From assembly GCA_905250125.1 (NCBI GenBank), contig CAJNOL010000113.1, positions 186,001 through 250,000 of the forward strand: DNA of 64,000 nucleotides, given 5' to 3'. Source of the DNA: Rotaria sordida (taxonomy: Eukaryota; Rotifera; Eurotatoria; Philodinida; Philodinidae). Of the stretch, positions 1 to 11,091 are shown in pieces. How positions within the stretch are numbered: the first letter of the stretch is position 1; each line of letters starts with the position of its first letter. A program made the translations under genes and the position numbers. The notes under the pieces were generated by a model. That model was not told where the DNA came from. It searched no databases and saw nothing but the letters and a program-made list of their open reading frames with translations.

Positions 1-629
1 TTTTATTGATTTAACTGATGAACCGAAAGTTTTTTTAGACAAAATGTTTGTTGATTTTCGATTATCTTGACAATATAGACCAATTAAATAATCTTTTGAA
101 AGACCATCAAAAAAAAAATAGTTTGGACGAAAAATTTTTCTGTACACTTTTCTACTTTGATTATTGCAACTCGAAAGTAAATGTAATCATCTTTATTAAA
201 TATCAACTTGTAGACCAGAAGCTATTCTATTGAAATTTTCTTTTTGTTTTTCTTTACGTCACTTTAATTTTAAAGAAATTAATTTTCTGATAACAAGACG
301 TTTTTGTATAGGAAGAAGCTCTTGGCAAAGTGCCTATAGTTGTACTGAATTTCAGAATATTACGAGTAAAACCAAATCGAGGAATCTCAATCTAAAATTT
401 GTCCCAAAAATAAATTTCATGATCCTTACAATATTCTGAAAATTTCAATCAAAATAGTTAGTCTATTACCGAAATCACAAGTGTGCGAAAAAAAAAAGGT
501 GTACACAATACGCTGGTCCTAATTCATAGATTTTGATTTCTTGGAAATACTTTCAAGAAAGTCAAAAACGAACTAATATTTTGTCTGAAAAACGTTCGGT
601 TCATCTGTTATATATAGATATATTCTTAC
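1..629. other. Unassigned end of window (probably MBOAT intron)
   Basis: This lies downstream of the last recognisable MBOAT exon, whose splice donor is at 624-629 on the minus strand. Neither strand shows the next expected exon, which should carry the Trp-His-Gly active-site segment, so the missing exons are probably beyond position 1. Short open frames on the plus strand (48-233, 230-439) have no recognisable protein features and no in-frame ATG start at their 5' ends. I see no other structure. Confidence 0.4.
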
Positions 630-3178
630 GCATATTCCATAAATCTAAAACAACTTTTAAACTTGTAGCTGTTTCTAATTTGAATGGTTTAATATTTGTT
701 AAAAGATCCCATTTTGGTCGTCCTTTTTCATCAAGACCATTAAAACCAAGACCACCAGCATTATTAACAGCTTCCGATAGAATAAATGCAAAATAATATC
801 TAAGAATATTAAACAGAAATTCTTTCTTTTCTTTTTATTTTATTTATAATTTACTTTGCTCGACTACAAAATGTTGAAAATAATAAATATAGTAATCGTT
901 GAAAAAATGGTGAATTAACCATTTCTTTACTTAAATTATATTCAATTGTATAATATGGTGTAAATTGCAAAAGTATATAACCCCATAGAGCACATTGAGA
1001 AAGTTTACTAAATACAGGCCAAAATATTGATGGTTGCATTGTTTCAGAATGATATTCATCCGATATATCTTGTGTTTCTGTTTGTTGTATTGTACTTGTT
1101 GGTATAACAAGTAAATTTCGTCCTTCAATATAATCAATATAATCTTTATAAAAACATAATGGACCAACACATATTCCATGAAAATAAAAAACATAACTTA
1201 AAAATTCAATTGGATGTGGAATATCAACAATTTTTTGTTGTTCTTGATCATCATTTAATGGTGAACAATCTTTATCATCATCAGGTCGACGACGTTTAGC
1301 ACGTTGTTGTGAACGATAACCATCATAAAATGCAAAAGCAAGTGCTGTTAATTTTTGTGTATTAATCATTAATGGTCCACTTATATCAAGTGTATAATTT
1401 CCATAATCATATATTATACGATGAATATGAACTAAAATATAAATCATGTTTGTTTTGTTGTTTTATCAAAAACAAAAAATATTTAAATAAATAACTTACT
1501 AGCACTCATATAGGCCATACAAAAAACGAAAACAACTTTATAGGAATGTTTTCGAGGAATAATACAAAGCATTAAATATGAAATACATGATTGTAAAATT
1601 AAATGCCATATTTGTGAACCGAAACAAAGTTGACCAAGTGCAATGCCAAGAAGACTTGCTAAAAAAGAAAGTATATGTTTTTAGTTATCGATCGAAAATC
1701 AATACTTTTGCTATTTGGAATTAAAGCATATCAAGTCTTCGGTGATTATATAACAGAATCTTCTATAAAAATCTGTTATAATCTTAAAAATATACGTTGT
1801 ATGCGTAGTAGTAGTGCTTTGAACATAAATAAATCTTCACTCTTTCGTCATGAAACAATCAGTGGAATTAAAATTTTGTTTTGAATTATTCACTTCGTGT
1901 TATGAAATTACAGACTAATATTGCCGATCATAACGGCTATCGATAGCATGGATAATCGTGCCTCTTATCATAATTTTTTTTTTCGAAACCTTCGATCCTA
2001 CCTAGAACGATCTACAAGTTCATCTAAACCAAACAGTAACAAAAATAAAGAGAGATTATCTCAAATTTTACACAAAAGTGATTCAATTGGTGTCTTCCTA
2101 CTTCTAAAATTCGATCAATTTCGCTAAGTATATGTTTACTTGTTGCTGATGACATTGGAATGGAATGTAGTTGTGGATATATATATCTTCATGCTTTTTC
2201 CATCATGATAATATATGTTCACTTTTTTTGATAATCTATTTTCCTTTCCATGTATTCAATTATCTCGTCATGTGGTTCATCATCATTTGTAGATGAGAAA
2301 AAGAATTCTTTTAGTAAAATAACATTACTTTTCACTTCTGTGACCTATTCTCAAGTACAACAAATTGCGTAGATTTTCACTCCTATAATCTTCTATAAAT
2401 TAGCAGTTTGAAAAAGTAAAAATATTTCAAAACATTGTCATCTCATTAATTGCCGGTTCGAATCCGGATATAAGATCATACCCAGGCAGGACTCGAGGAC
2501 ACTAGTGTAGGTATCAGCGAAGAGAAGACTCATACAACCACATCGTATCATGATATTATGAGCAGAACAAATGATGAATTTGTTAATCTGTGATAATGTT
2601 TAAATACTGGTTCTGAGACAAAGCGGCGGGTCACAGAGTACATAGTGACTATGATTTTAACCATCGATAAAAAATGAAAGTAATTTCTGGAAATTATTCT
2701 CAATCATGAATATTTAACGTCAGAAGAAATATTTTTTGATACGCAGACGGCGCCTAACTAAGACTAATTTAATAGTATCTACAAGGCTTTACTAAAAAAA
2801 AATGAAATTATCGTGACATAATTAAAGCTTTAGGACTTCTAATAAGTCTCTTACATCGATCCATATAGATGGATCTTCTATTTCGAGGAATGGGTTCGTC
2901 AAATCTTTGAAACATTTTTTTTTTATTTATTTTTTCTTAATTAAAATAATAAAATGATATTTTCGAGAAAATATCTTACCAATTAGATGTCTTTTAAGTA
3001 AATTATTCGGTTTAGGTGGTAAATAGTTTCGAAAACATATAGCAAAAATTAATGCCAATATTTCAGCAGTAAGAAAATTGAATTGATCAATCGGTAGACC
3101 AGTACGTTTAGCAGCAAAACTAAATATATGCGAGCCTCTATATGATGAACGGCTCGAATTGCTAACAGGTTGATCCAT
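630..3178 (-). CDS. MBOAT1/2-type lysophospholipid acyltransferase, 3' end outside window
   Basis: A polytopic ER enzyme that re-acylates lysophospholipids in the Lands cycle. Four exons are inferred on the minus strand: 3178-2980, 1658-1500, 1431-855 and 799-630. All joins keep frame and use GT-AG, giving 368 residues of a family near 490. Exon 1 reads like vertebrate MBOAT1 (segment LPIDQFNFLTAEILALIF, then an RTY-like NYL). Exon 3 carries DISGPLMINTQKLTALAF, matching the family's SGPMMIITQKITSLA, and GICVGPLCFYKDYI, matching GILAGPLCSYKDYI. Exon 4 carries NNAGGLGFNGLDEKG and the conserved Asn context DLWNM. The catalytic His exon is not in the window. Introns are 1,321, 68 and 55 nt. The ATG at 3178 starts the MBOAT1-like N-terminus. 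Substrate preference cannot be read from the sequence. An insertion of charged residues follows FAFYDGYR (RAKRRRPDDDKD). The family call is secure; the MBOAT1 versus MBOAT2 choice is not. Confidence 0.9.
1659..2979 (-). other. Large first intron of the MBOAT gene
   Basis: A 1.3-kb intron with donor GTAAGA next to 2980 and a T-rich acceptor ending next to 1658. A T-arm-like motif (GGTTCGAATCC at 2456-2466) lies inside but has no tRNA body around it. Several short plus-strand open frames inside show no coding character. No repeat was recognised. Confidence 0.6.
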
Positions 3179-4290
3179 AATAATGTATCCTGTTTTTTTT
3201 GATTTAATGAAACAAAATATATTCGTCTAAAAAAATATGAAAAAAAAAGAGCATTTCAAGTATTAAAAATTTTTTTATTACTAATAGCAGTGAATTTCCA
3301 AAAAGAATAGCCATGCAAGCAGAATTTATCTTTAATACGAAATTAAATATTTCTTCGATAGCATTATCGAAAACGACCTGCATGACTATTACAAAGCGAG
3401 AGCGATTGAAAATATATTAACAAAAAAAAAATAATAACCAGACAGCCCTATAGGTGATTTTACATTTATAACAATCACAAAATGAAAAATCAATAGCCTT
3501 AAGTAGTATGTGAAGCCAAATTATACATATTTCAATATCATAAAATAGTGTATGTTTTTTGATTACTTCTATTGGAGCGAATGTTTCAAGCGAGAAACTA
3601 AATCAAAAGCGTTCCCATTGAAGTTCAAAAAGTCATGCTGAGGTTAAAATGAACATGATGATTTAGAATATATTTAGATTGTATATTTATTTTATTACTC
3701 ACCGAATCACAAGTGACTAACTATGATGTCAAAATGTCAATTTCGTGTAAAATTAACATTTGATTCATACACTCATATTGTTTCTATTAATCATGTGTTA
3801 CTTAATTTATGTATTTAATAAATGTTTGTAAATACAAGTCACGATATTTCTGCAAAGTAAATTCAGATATATATATATATATTTATATATGTATACAGAA
3901 GTCTTAATGTAGTTAGTTATGAATTTTTTTTTTGTATTTTTTGTTATGATACGATTAAGATGAAAGAAAAAAAGTTTTTGTCAAGGGTAACTCATAGAGT
4001 TCTCACACTTATTTTCTAATTTTATGTCTCAAACAACTATTACCTTTTTTTTCTTCGTTATCTATCCCTATCAAAACTCATGATCTATATGACTTAATCA
4101 AGAAAAAAGAAACAAAATGAAACAAGAATAATTTTAATAACAACAATAATCAGCACGTTTATTCTCTTTGTTTGAATACAACGAAAAAGAAAAAACTAGA
4201 GAATGTATAAAACAAGTGACTACACACACACTCACAAAGAAACTTTTCTTTCGTTTTTTTTTTCATTCATTCATACATTTGACCTTGATT
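3179..4290. other. Intergenic spacer, MBOAT 5' side to SNRPE 3' side
   Basis: AT-rich DNA with homopolymer tracts and a short AT dinucleotide run near 3870-3885. It must hold the MBOAT promoter and the SNRPE 3' UTR. No gene or repeat element was recognised. Confidence 0.5.
4158..4163 (-). promoter_or_regulatory. Candidate poly(A) signal of SNRPE
   Basis: AATAAA on the minus strand about 130 nt beyond the SNRPE stop codon. In such AT-rich DNA the hexamer is common, so only its position supports it. Confidence 0.35.
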
Positions 4291-4584
4291 TTAAGTATGT
4301 GTTCCAGTTGGTTGTATTTGTTGAATTAAACTAATATTATCACCTTTAAGTAAAATTCTACCAATTTTTTTTGGTGGATTTTTTTTTAATGAAATTTCCT
4401 CAGCATCATCCAAAACAAGATTCATATATTCATCAAAGCCAATTATATAACCTTCAATACGTGTTGTTGTTTGTTCATATAACCAAACTTGTATACGTGA
4501 TCGATTTTGTAAATATCGAAAGATCAAATTAATTGGTTGAACCATAACTTTTTGAACTTTCGTTGGTGGACCTCGCGATGCCAT
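4291..4584 (-). CDS. SNRPE: Small nuclear ribonucleoprotein E (SmE)
   Basis: A core Sm protein. It forms the heptameric ring with SmB, D1, D2, D3, F and G on the U-rich Sm site of U1, U2, U4 and U5 snRNAs, and acts in nuclear pre-mRNA splicing. The 97-residue single-exon frame is almost collinear with the 92-residue human protein. [20 protein letters not shown] and RIQVWLYEQ are essentially identical, followed by the Sm1 motif ([17 protein letters not shown], residues about 47-63) and the Sm2 motif ([14 protein letters not shown], about 76-89). The ATG at 4584 gives [12 protein letters not shown], matching the usual N-terminus. It is intronless here, and an extra C-terminal tail (QPTGTHT) goes beyond the human end. 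It shares orientation with the neighbouring MBOAT and GRASP genes at kilobase distance, so no operon is implied. Confidence 0.97.
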   Translation of the reverse strand: MASRGPPTKVQKVMVQPINLIFRYLQNRSRIQVWLYEQTTTRIEGYIIGFDEYMNLVLDDAEEISLKKNPPKKIGRILLKGDNISLIQQIQPTGTHT

Positions 4585-6150
4585 GATAAATAATAAAATC
4601 TACAAAAAACAAAACAAAAAAAAAATAATTCCAGTTCATATATATCTATGATTTTCTATGTTCTGTTTCTTTCTAATAAATTGAAACAAAAATTAAATGC
4701 AATATAATTTGCGGAAGAGATGACAAATAATTCACTGTAAGTTGTTTTCAAAATCAATGAAGAAAACATTTATTAATAGTCACAGATGAACAATTGAATT
4801 ATAAATGCATTACAATGATCAGATAGTATTTGATTAATATATAATTTTTCTTCATGAATTATTCAAATATATCATTTTCCGTAAAAACAATGTTGTATGT
4901 CGTTGAAAATAGGGCAGTAATCGTATAAATGCTTTCAATGATCTAAAGAAAATTATTAATTAACTTTTCGAAGATACATTAAGTAAACAAAAGTGAATAT
5001 CATGAGAATGTATTTTTTTTCCCTAAGACGAACGAGTGAAGTCCTTCAATTAATAAATTACTTTTGAGTCAAGACTCGATTCATTATATAGATTTAAATG
5101 AGTTATGAATATCATGAAAAGAATTTATGCCTTTAGTTGATTGCTGCGAGGAAATTAAACTTTTACGGTTTATTTTTTTTAAAATGAAAATAATTAAAGT
5201 AAGTATAGTTGAAAGTAATACAAAAAAAAACATTGAGAAAGAAAAAGAAACTTGCAAGTATATTGAAATCTTTCGTAAATTTCATTCTATTACGAAATAT
5301 ATCTGACTCATAATGTAATTCAAATATTAAAATGTGAGTGTAAATGTATAACAAGAATTTTTGACTACCTTCTCCTTTTACAGACAAACGCGTCATAGAA
5401 ATAAGCACTATATTGATCAGTATGAAATATTTTTTATTTTCTTTACTTCAATTATTAATCTACTAAATTATTTCTTAGCTTATATGAAGCATGTAAGTTT
5501 TACAATTTAGTTTTAAAAGGTTGTGCTAACAAGTTTTTTTTTTATGAGTGATCAACTTTTTTCGTTAACTATTATAAAAAGTTACATAATGGAAAGAAAA
5601 GAATTTATAAAAATCATCAGTAAAGTTAATTTGTTGTATGATAAAGAAACAGAAGAGTATGTTGTAATTAAAATGTGTTGACTATTAAAAGTAGAAATTT
5701 GACATGAATAATACTATATAAAAGTCGAGTTAAATTTACAAATGAAGACTAAATTATTTTTTTTTGAGAGCACAATGAAGAATCTCTCTATTACCTGATC
5801 CGATTTAGTGCGTTCAAGTTATACCATAATTTCGATCGCTTATTAAGAAATTTATAAATATTATTCAAATGCGAATAACAGGAAAGAAGAAACACTAAAC
5901 AGAGTATGTTTATTGTTAGTATAATTAAAGTATTCTAGAGATTCAACATGACAAACAATTATTTTTCTTCTCAAAATCAAGATTCACAAACTATTTAATT
6001 CGAGAGTTTTCATGGAGAATTTTGTCGTTTAACTTTGTTATTTATCTAAGTAGACATTATGTTTTAAAGAACTCTAGTTCATACATTTTACTTCTTCAAC
6101 TTATTGATATTTTTATTTTAGAGAGAAAAAAATAATTCAAATAAATCGAT
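4585..6150. other. Intergenic spacer upstream of SNRPE
   Basis: AT-rich DNA without supportable ORFs. The 81-codon minus-strand frame at 5163-5408 is dominated by Phe, Lys, Ile and Asn from A/T runs and matches nothing recognised. The SNRPE promoter should lie at the left edge. Nothing else seen. Confidence 0.5.
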
Positions 6151-7565
6151 AAAGAATCCCGTCGAGTAAGATGACCATCCTTCATTTGAAAAGTTATCGA
6201 AACCGGTTTGTAGAGCAACTCGTACCGTATCGAATGGTATGTTGAAAGTTGCTTTTTCATCAAGTTTTAATGTGTTTGAGAAGTCATATACTAGTTAAGG
6301 GATACTATAGCAATCGTAGGTGGCATGACCAAATTTTATTTAAAGTTATTTCAATGAAGTTTTGTTTCGTCTTCAATCGTGCATATTTAATAATACTCAC
6401 AATAGCTTTCGTCCTACTCAAAATTTTAGCATTTTTACCAGTTTCTGTAATTTTTGACTTTTATGATATTTTAAATTCTTCGATACTACTCCTAGGAACA
6501 AAGGTGAACAACCATGCAACTTTCTCAGAAATTATTTGCCACAACGCTCTATAGATATACCAATTGAGTGCCTTCTGAATTGTTGTGTCATGATCAAACC
6601 GGCTAATTAATGCCTAAAATAATGCCAATTTTTCGCTTCCTAAGAACAGAAAAGTATACAAGTTTTACGATAAATACTTTTTTGAGTGGAAAATGTTTCT
6701 ATCTATTAATAGTAAGTCCATCATAGCCTAATCATTTGACATAAATGGATGTTTCCAAAATGGAAAACAAAATTTTTTACTTTCGAATCCCTGGAGAAGG
6801 ATATAGAGATATGCAAAATTTTTAATTCTCATAAGAGACCGAATATATATTGAATATAATAGAGCTCTATACTCTAATCACATTCGACTACTCAGAATCT
6901 AAAATCGTAAGGAATAAGATAAAATAAAAACTAATCTTCTTGATAATACATTCCCGTACTCCATCAAGGAATCTGATAGCGAACAATTTTTTGCTATTCT
7001 TGAAAGATCCATTTATGTCATGATCAACTTATTTTTATTGATAGAAACTGTTTCATTCAAAAAATATTTATTGTAAAACTCGTATACTTTTCTGTCCTTC
7101 GCAATTAAAAAATTGGTCTTTTTTATGCATTGACTGGTTGATTTGACCATGACACACATCGATTCAGAGGATAATCCATTGATATACTTATAGAGCGTTG
7201 TGGCACATAATTTCTGAGAAAGTTACATGGTTGGTCGTCTTTGCCCTCAGAAACAGTATTGAAGGTTTTAAAACGTCAATTACAGAAACTAGTAAAAATA
7301 CTAAAGTTTTGAGTACGATGAAAGTTATTGTTAGTATTATGACATATATGATGGAAGATGAGACACATTGAGTCCTAAAGTTTGGTCATATCATCTACAA
7401 TTGCTACAATAATATTCTTTACCTGGTATAGAACTTCTCAGAACATTAAAACTTGATGAAAAAGCAGTTCCTATATAGCATTCTATCTGCCACAAATTAC
7501 TCTACAAAAAGGTATAGGTGACTTTTATAAATGAAAGATGATCATCTTATCCAAGAGAATCCTTT
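6151..7565. mobile_element. Foldback (long inverted repeat) element, about 1.4 kb
   Basis: Two long inverted arms flank a shorter centre. The left arm (about 6151-6752) is the diverged reverse complement of the right arm (about 7007-7565). Matching landmarks include the outer AAAGAATC with TAAGATGACCATCC, paired with GATGATCATCTTA near 7536-7549; the CATCAAGTTTTAATG block near 6258, paired with CATTAAAACTTGATG near 7444; and CCACAACGCTCTATA near 6539, paired with TATAGAGCGTTGTGG near 7189. The roughly 250-bp centre has no ORF. The arms have many mismatches and small indels, so it is not recent. Target-site duplications are not clear. It is probably a non-autonomous DNA element; the superfamily cannot be assigned. 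Confidence 0.8.
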
Positions 7566-9368
7566 CATAGATTAATAACTTTTGAGTATTTATCAATTTG
7601 AGTTATTACATAAAAATAAAAAAACTTAACTTACCATTTAGTTAAAGGCGACGTGAATATTTTCGTATAGTAGTCGAATAATGAGCATCAAAAACATTCT
7701 GATAAGTAATATCAAGTATTTTTAATCGTTCAAATATCAACGGATGTAAATTATTTATAATAGTCAAGAATATTTCTTTTCATGTCAAAATTATTCTAAT
7801 CAAATAAGTAAACATTGAACGAAATATAAATTTGATAAAGACATTCTTGTAGATTCTATTTATGATCAATAATATAAAACTATTAGACCACTAAAATTCC
7901 GAATATAATGATAAACAAATATATTCATAAAAATTTCATTGTGTCTAATAAGAGAAAAAGAAACAACATTTTTTAATGCATTTTTTTTAAATTAAAGTTT
8001 CATAAAGAGAAAAACCAAACTAAATAAGGATGCAACATTGTAATCGCACACATAACAAATCATGAACTATGAATACGACGCTTGTTATTAGTACATCTCA
8101 CTCAAGGAATATTCTAAGGATCATTGAACCTTTTGATGGGCAAAATATTACATAAAATTGCTTTTTTGATTTTTCGATAGTTTGCTGGGAAAGTTAACTC
8201 AAATATATCTTACACAATTCAAGCGATTTAATTGTTTTTTTTTTCAATATATTCTTTAAAATTTTGTTTTGTATATTTTCATATAAATATCTGTGCCTAT
8301 AAACATAGTTTTATTAATATCCAAATTTAAGTCACATATAATTGTGAAACTAAAACTACAAATCGAGTTTGATGAAAACACATCAAATCAAGATTGTATT
8401 AAAGAACGCGTGATATTCACAAACATCATAAACTTCGTCGATATTTTCTTCTATGTATTTTTGACCATCTTTCACTGTACTAATTTTACAAAAACATTAG
8501 AATTTAACTTAAATTTAATGTTCACTTGATGTATGTTTATCAAAATTAACTGGTAATTTTCATTTCACAACCATATGTGACTTAAATTTGATCAGTAATA
8601 TAACTATAAATCGCATACTGACATAAAAATTAAAAAGCTTGAATTGTATAAGAGATATTTACGTTAACTTTTCTAATAGACTTTTGAGATACAAAAATTT
8701 GTTGCTTAATTCGTAAATATCAATTAATATATTCGCAAGATTTTCTCCGTTTTGAAAATAATTTCATTGTAAATTTTAATAAAAGTATAGAATTCACAAA
8801 AAAATCTAGCCTATGACTCTTCTCTGTATTATTCATCGATGATTTCGGCAAGACGAAAAGAACTGATTTGTCATCAATCAATGTCAAAGCAAAAAACAAG
8901 AATTAATATAATCTCTATTAAATTTTACCTCATAATACTATGTTAGATAGTATTTTCATTGACCATTCAATGATGATTCATTGCTTTTTGTTTTTTTTTT
9001 CATATAAATTCATCATAGTTTTGTTTTCATTTGAATTTAGATCTTAAATGAAAACAAAAAAGAAAAAGGAAAATAATTTATGTAGTTGAATTTTGGTAAA
9101 GTTTAATAACGATTAATATAATAACAATAATAAAAAAAAAAAAACAAAGAAAATGTAGTCGAACAAGAACAAAAAGAAAAATGAAGAGAATTTTGTTACC
9201 TAATGAATACAACTCTAGCTTGAGATAGAATTTAGAAGTAAAAGCGATAAAAGTAGTTCACACGAAAAGAACAAAACGGAAAAGTAAGCATATAAAAGCG
9301 CACTGAACCCACAATGAGAACTAAAAACGACATAACCATGATTATTTAGGAAAATGAGAAAACAATTA
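7566..9368. other. Intergenic spacer downstream of the GRASP gene
   Basis: AT-rich, with poly-A/T tracts concentrated near 9000-9190. The plus-strand frame at 8293-8529 has no protein features I recognise. The right edge should contain the GRASP 3' UTR. No repeat recognised. Confidence 0.5.
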
Positions 9369-11091
9369 TTAATGACTATGACCATGACCATCATCATGAT
9401 CATGACTATGACCATGACCACCACTATGATCATGACTATGACCATGTCCCATCCCATAATCATGGCTATGTCCATGTCCGCTACTATCATGATCATGAGT
9501 AAATGGTGATGATCGTTGAGCATATGTTGGTGGTGGAACTGAAAAAGGATTTGGATATGTATTAGCGGTTGGATTAAATTGAAAAGGAGCTTGTTGTTGT
9601 TGTTGTTGATATTGAGAATCAGTAAATAATGATGTAGGAACAGGCTGAAAATATTGTTGTTGTTGTTGTTGTTGAGGATTTGGCATTTGAAAATTAAATG
9701 GAGGCATCATTGGAGGTGGAATTACCGATGTTAATTGTTCAGTTGGACCTTGATTTGTTGATTGTTGTTGAGAACTTGACATTCCACCAATAGATGGAGG
9801 CATTACTGGAGGAGAAACTACAGATGGTAATTGATCAGTTGGACCTGAATTTGTTATTTGTTGAACAGAAGGTTGAGATATAGGAGGATATTGAGTGTTA
9901 GAAAAACTAGGAACAAATGTTGCAGAATTTGAAGGAAAAGTTGTTGATGTAGTAGGTGATGGATTAAGTGTCATATCACCAAAATATCTTAATAAACAAA
10001 AAAAAACCAGTTGTTAATCAGAGAGAGATTATTTTATTCTATCTATTTTGAGGAACATTTTACTCAAAAATAAAAATTATATTTTTTCAACATACTTAGC
10101 AAATTGATTAGGATCATTTGTTGTTGTTGTTGTTGTTGGTTGAGTTCCACTAGTCGTTGTTAATGTTGTCTCAGTTGTTGTTGTAGTAACTGGTGGTGAT
10201 GGAACAAATAAATTTGGCACTGTAACTGCTATTGGTGGCATATTAACAGGTTGAAGTGTAATATTCATACTTGTATTTTCATTAAGATTAGATGATGGTA
10301 TTGCTGAAAGTAATGGTGTTTTATTCATAGCATTATTTTCACTTATAATAGATGAATTTGTTGGTAAATTTCCTTTTGTTACTGGTGGTACAGTTGCCGT
10401 ACGAATTGGTATACGATGAAGATAACCATAACCAATACCACAACCTAAACTACCTTCACCACCCCATCCAACATTTGGTGTAAGTGTTATTTCACGTGTC
10501 ATATCACTTTCACTATTATAAACATATAGTTTAAGTGGTTTACCTTCATTACTTTCAATTAATGTAAATAAATCTTCAGCATCATTTAATAATGTATCAG
10601 CACCAATAATATAATCGGTATTTGAACGTAAACCAGCTAATGCTGCTGGTGAATGTTGCTGAACATCTAAGACATGCCAAACATTTTCATTTGCTTTATC
10701 AAATGTGCAAAATCGAATACTTAATCCAAGTAAACCCTAATTACAAAAAAAGAAAAATAATTTAAAAACAAAATTCTTTTCTTTTGTTTTTTTCATTTCA
10801 TATTCATACTTGACCACCCCAATTTTCATGTGGAATTAATGTTAATTGTCGTACTGTTTGTGTTTTACTACTATAAACAAGTAGTTCAACTGGTTTACCA
10901 ACATTTTCTTTTAATACTTCTTTAAATCTATCATTATCTGTATCAAGTCGAATACCACTGATACTAACAATAAAATCAAAATATGCTTCTAAACCAGCTT
11001 TATGTCCAGGTGAACCATCTTGTACACGAAGAACATGAAAACCTTCAGTACCACCACCTGGAATTTTTAAATTACTACCACCAAGACCCAT
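9369..11091 (-). CDS. GORASP2: Golgi reassembly-stacking protein (GRASP55/65 family) with His-rich tail
   Basis: A peripheral Golgi protein whose paired PDZ-like GRASP domains tether cisternae and bind golgins. Three exons in frame, 11091-10810, 10736-10096 and 9987-9369 (introns 73 and 108 nt), give 513 residues. PDZ1 lies in exon 1 ([33 protein letters not shown], ending NWGGQ) and PDZ2 in exon 2 ([55 protein letters not shown]). Gly2 fits N-myristoylation. Residues from about 210 form a Ser/Thr/Pro/Gln-rich region with poly-Gln tracts, as in the family's regulatory C-terminus. The oddity is the last 42 residues: four GHGHSH blocks at a 10-residue period with 16 His in all. I know of no such tail in vertebrate GRASPs. 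GORASP1 versus GORASP2 cannot be separated firmly; the PDZ sequences read closer to GORASP2. Confidence 0.95.
9371..9500 (-). repeat. 30-bp-period coding minisatellite (GHGHSH tail)
   Basis: The 3' end of the GRASP coding sequence is an imperfect tandem array in which GHGHSH recurs every ten codons, alternating with Asp- or Gly-containing spacers (DYGM, DHSG, DHDD). The array ends at the stop codon, so the last unit is the C-terminus. Copy-number variation would change tail length without a frameshift. Confidence 0.8.
9592..9676 (-). repeat. Poly-glutamine codon tracts in the GRASP gene
   Basis: Two runs of mostly CAA codons (about 9595-9609 and 9655-9675 on the plus strand) encode short poly-Gln stretches in the low-complexity C-terminal region. 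They are ordinary for that kind of region. Confidence 0.75.

Noticed and set aside
2456-2466. T-arm-like GGTTCGAATCC suggesting a tRNA gene
   Set aside because: No acceptor, D or anticodon stem can be placed upstream and the downstream bases do not close an acceptor stem. A SINE head is possible but unsupported.
6249-6554. 101-codon hydrophobic plus-strand frame
   Set aside because: It lies wholly within the left arm of the foldback element and has no counterpart features of a protein; the mirrored arm does not keep it.
9215-9523. Second minus-strand open frame over the GRASP tail
   Set aside because: It reads the His-rich minisatellite in another frame as Met/Val/Ile repeats. The GRASP frame explains the sequence.
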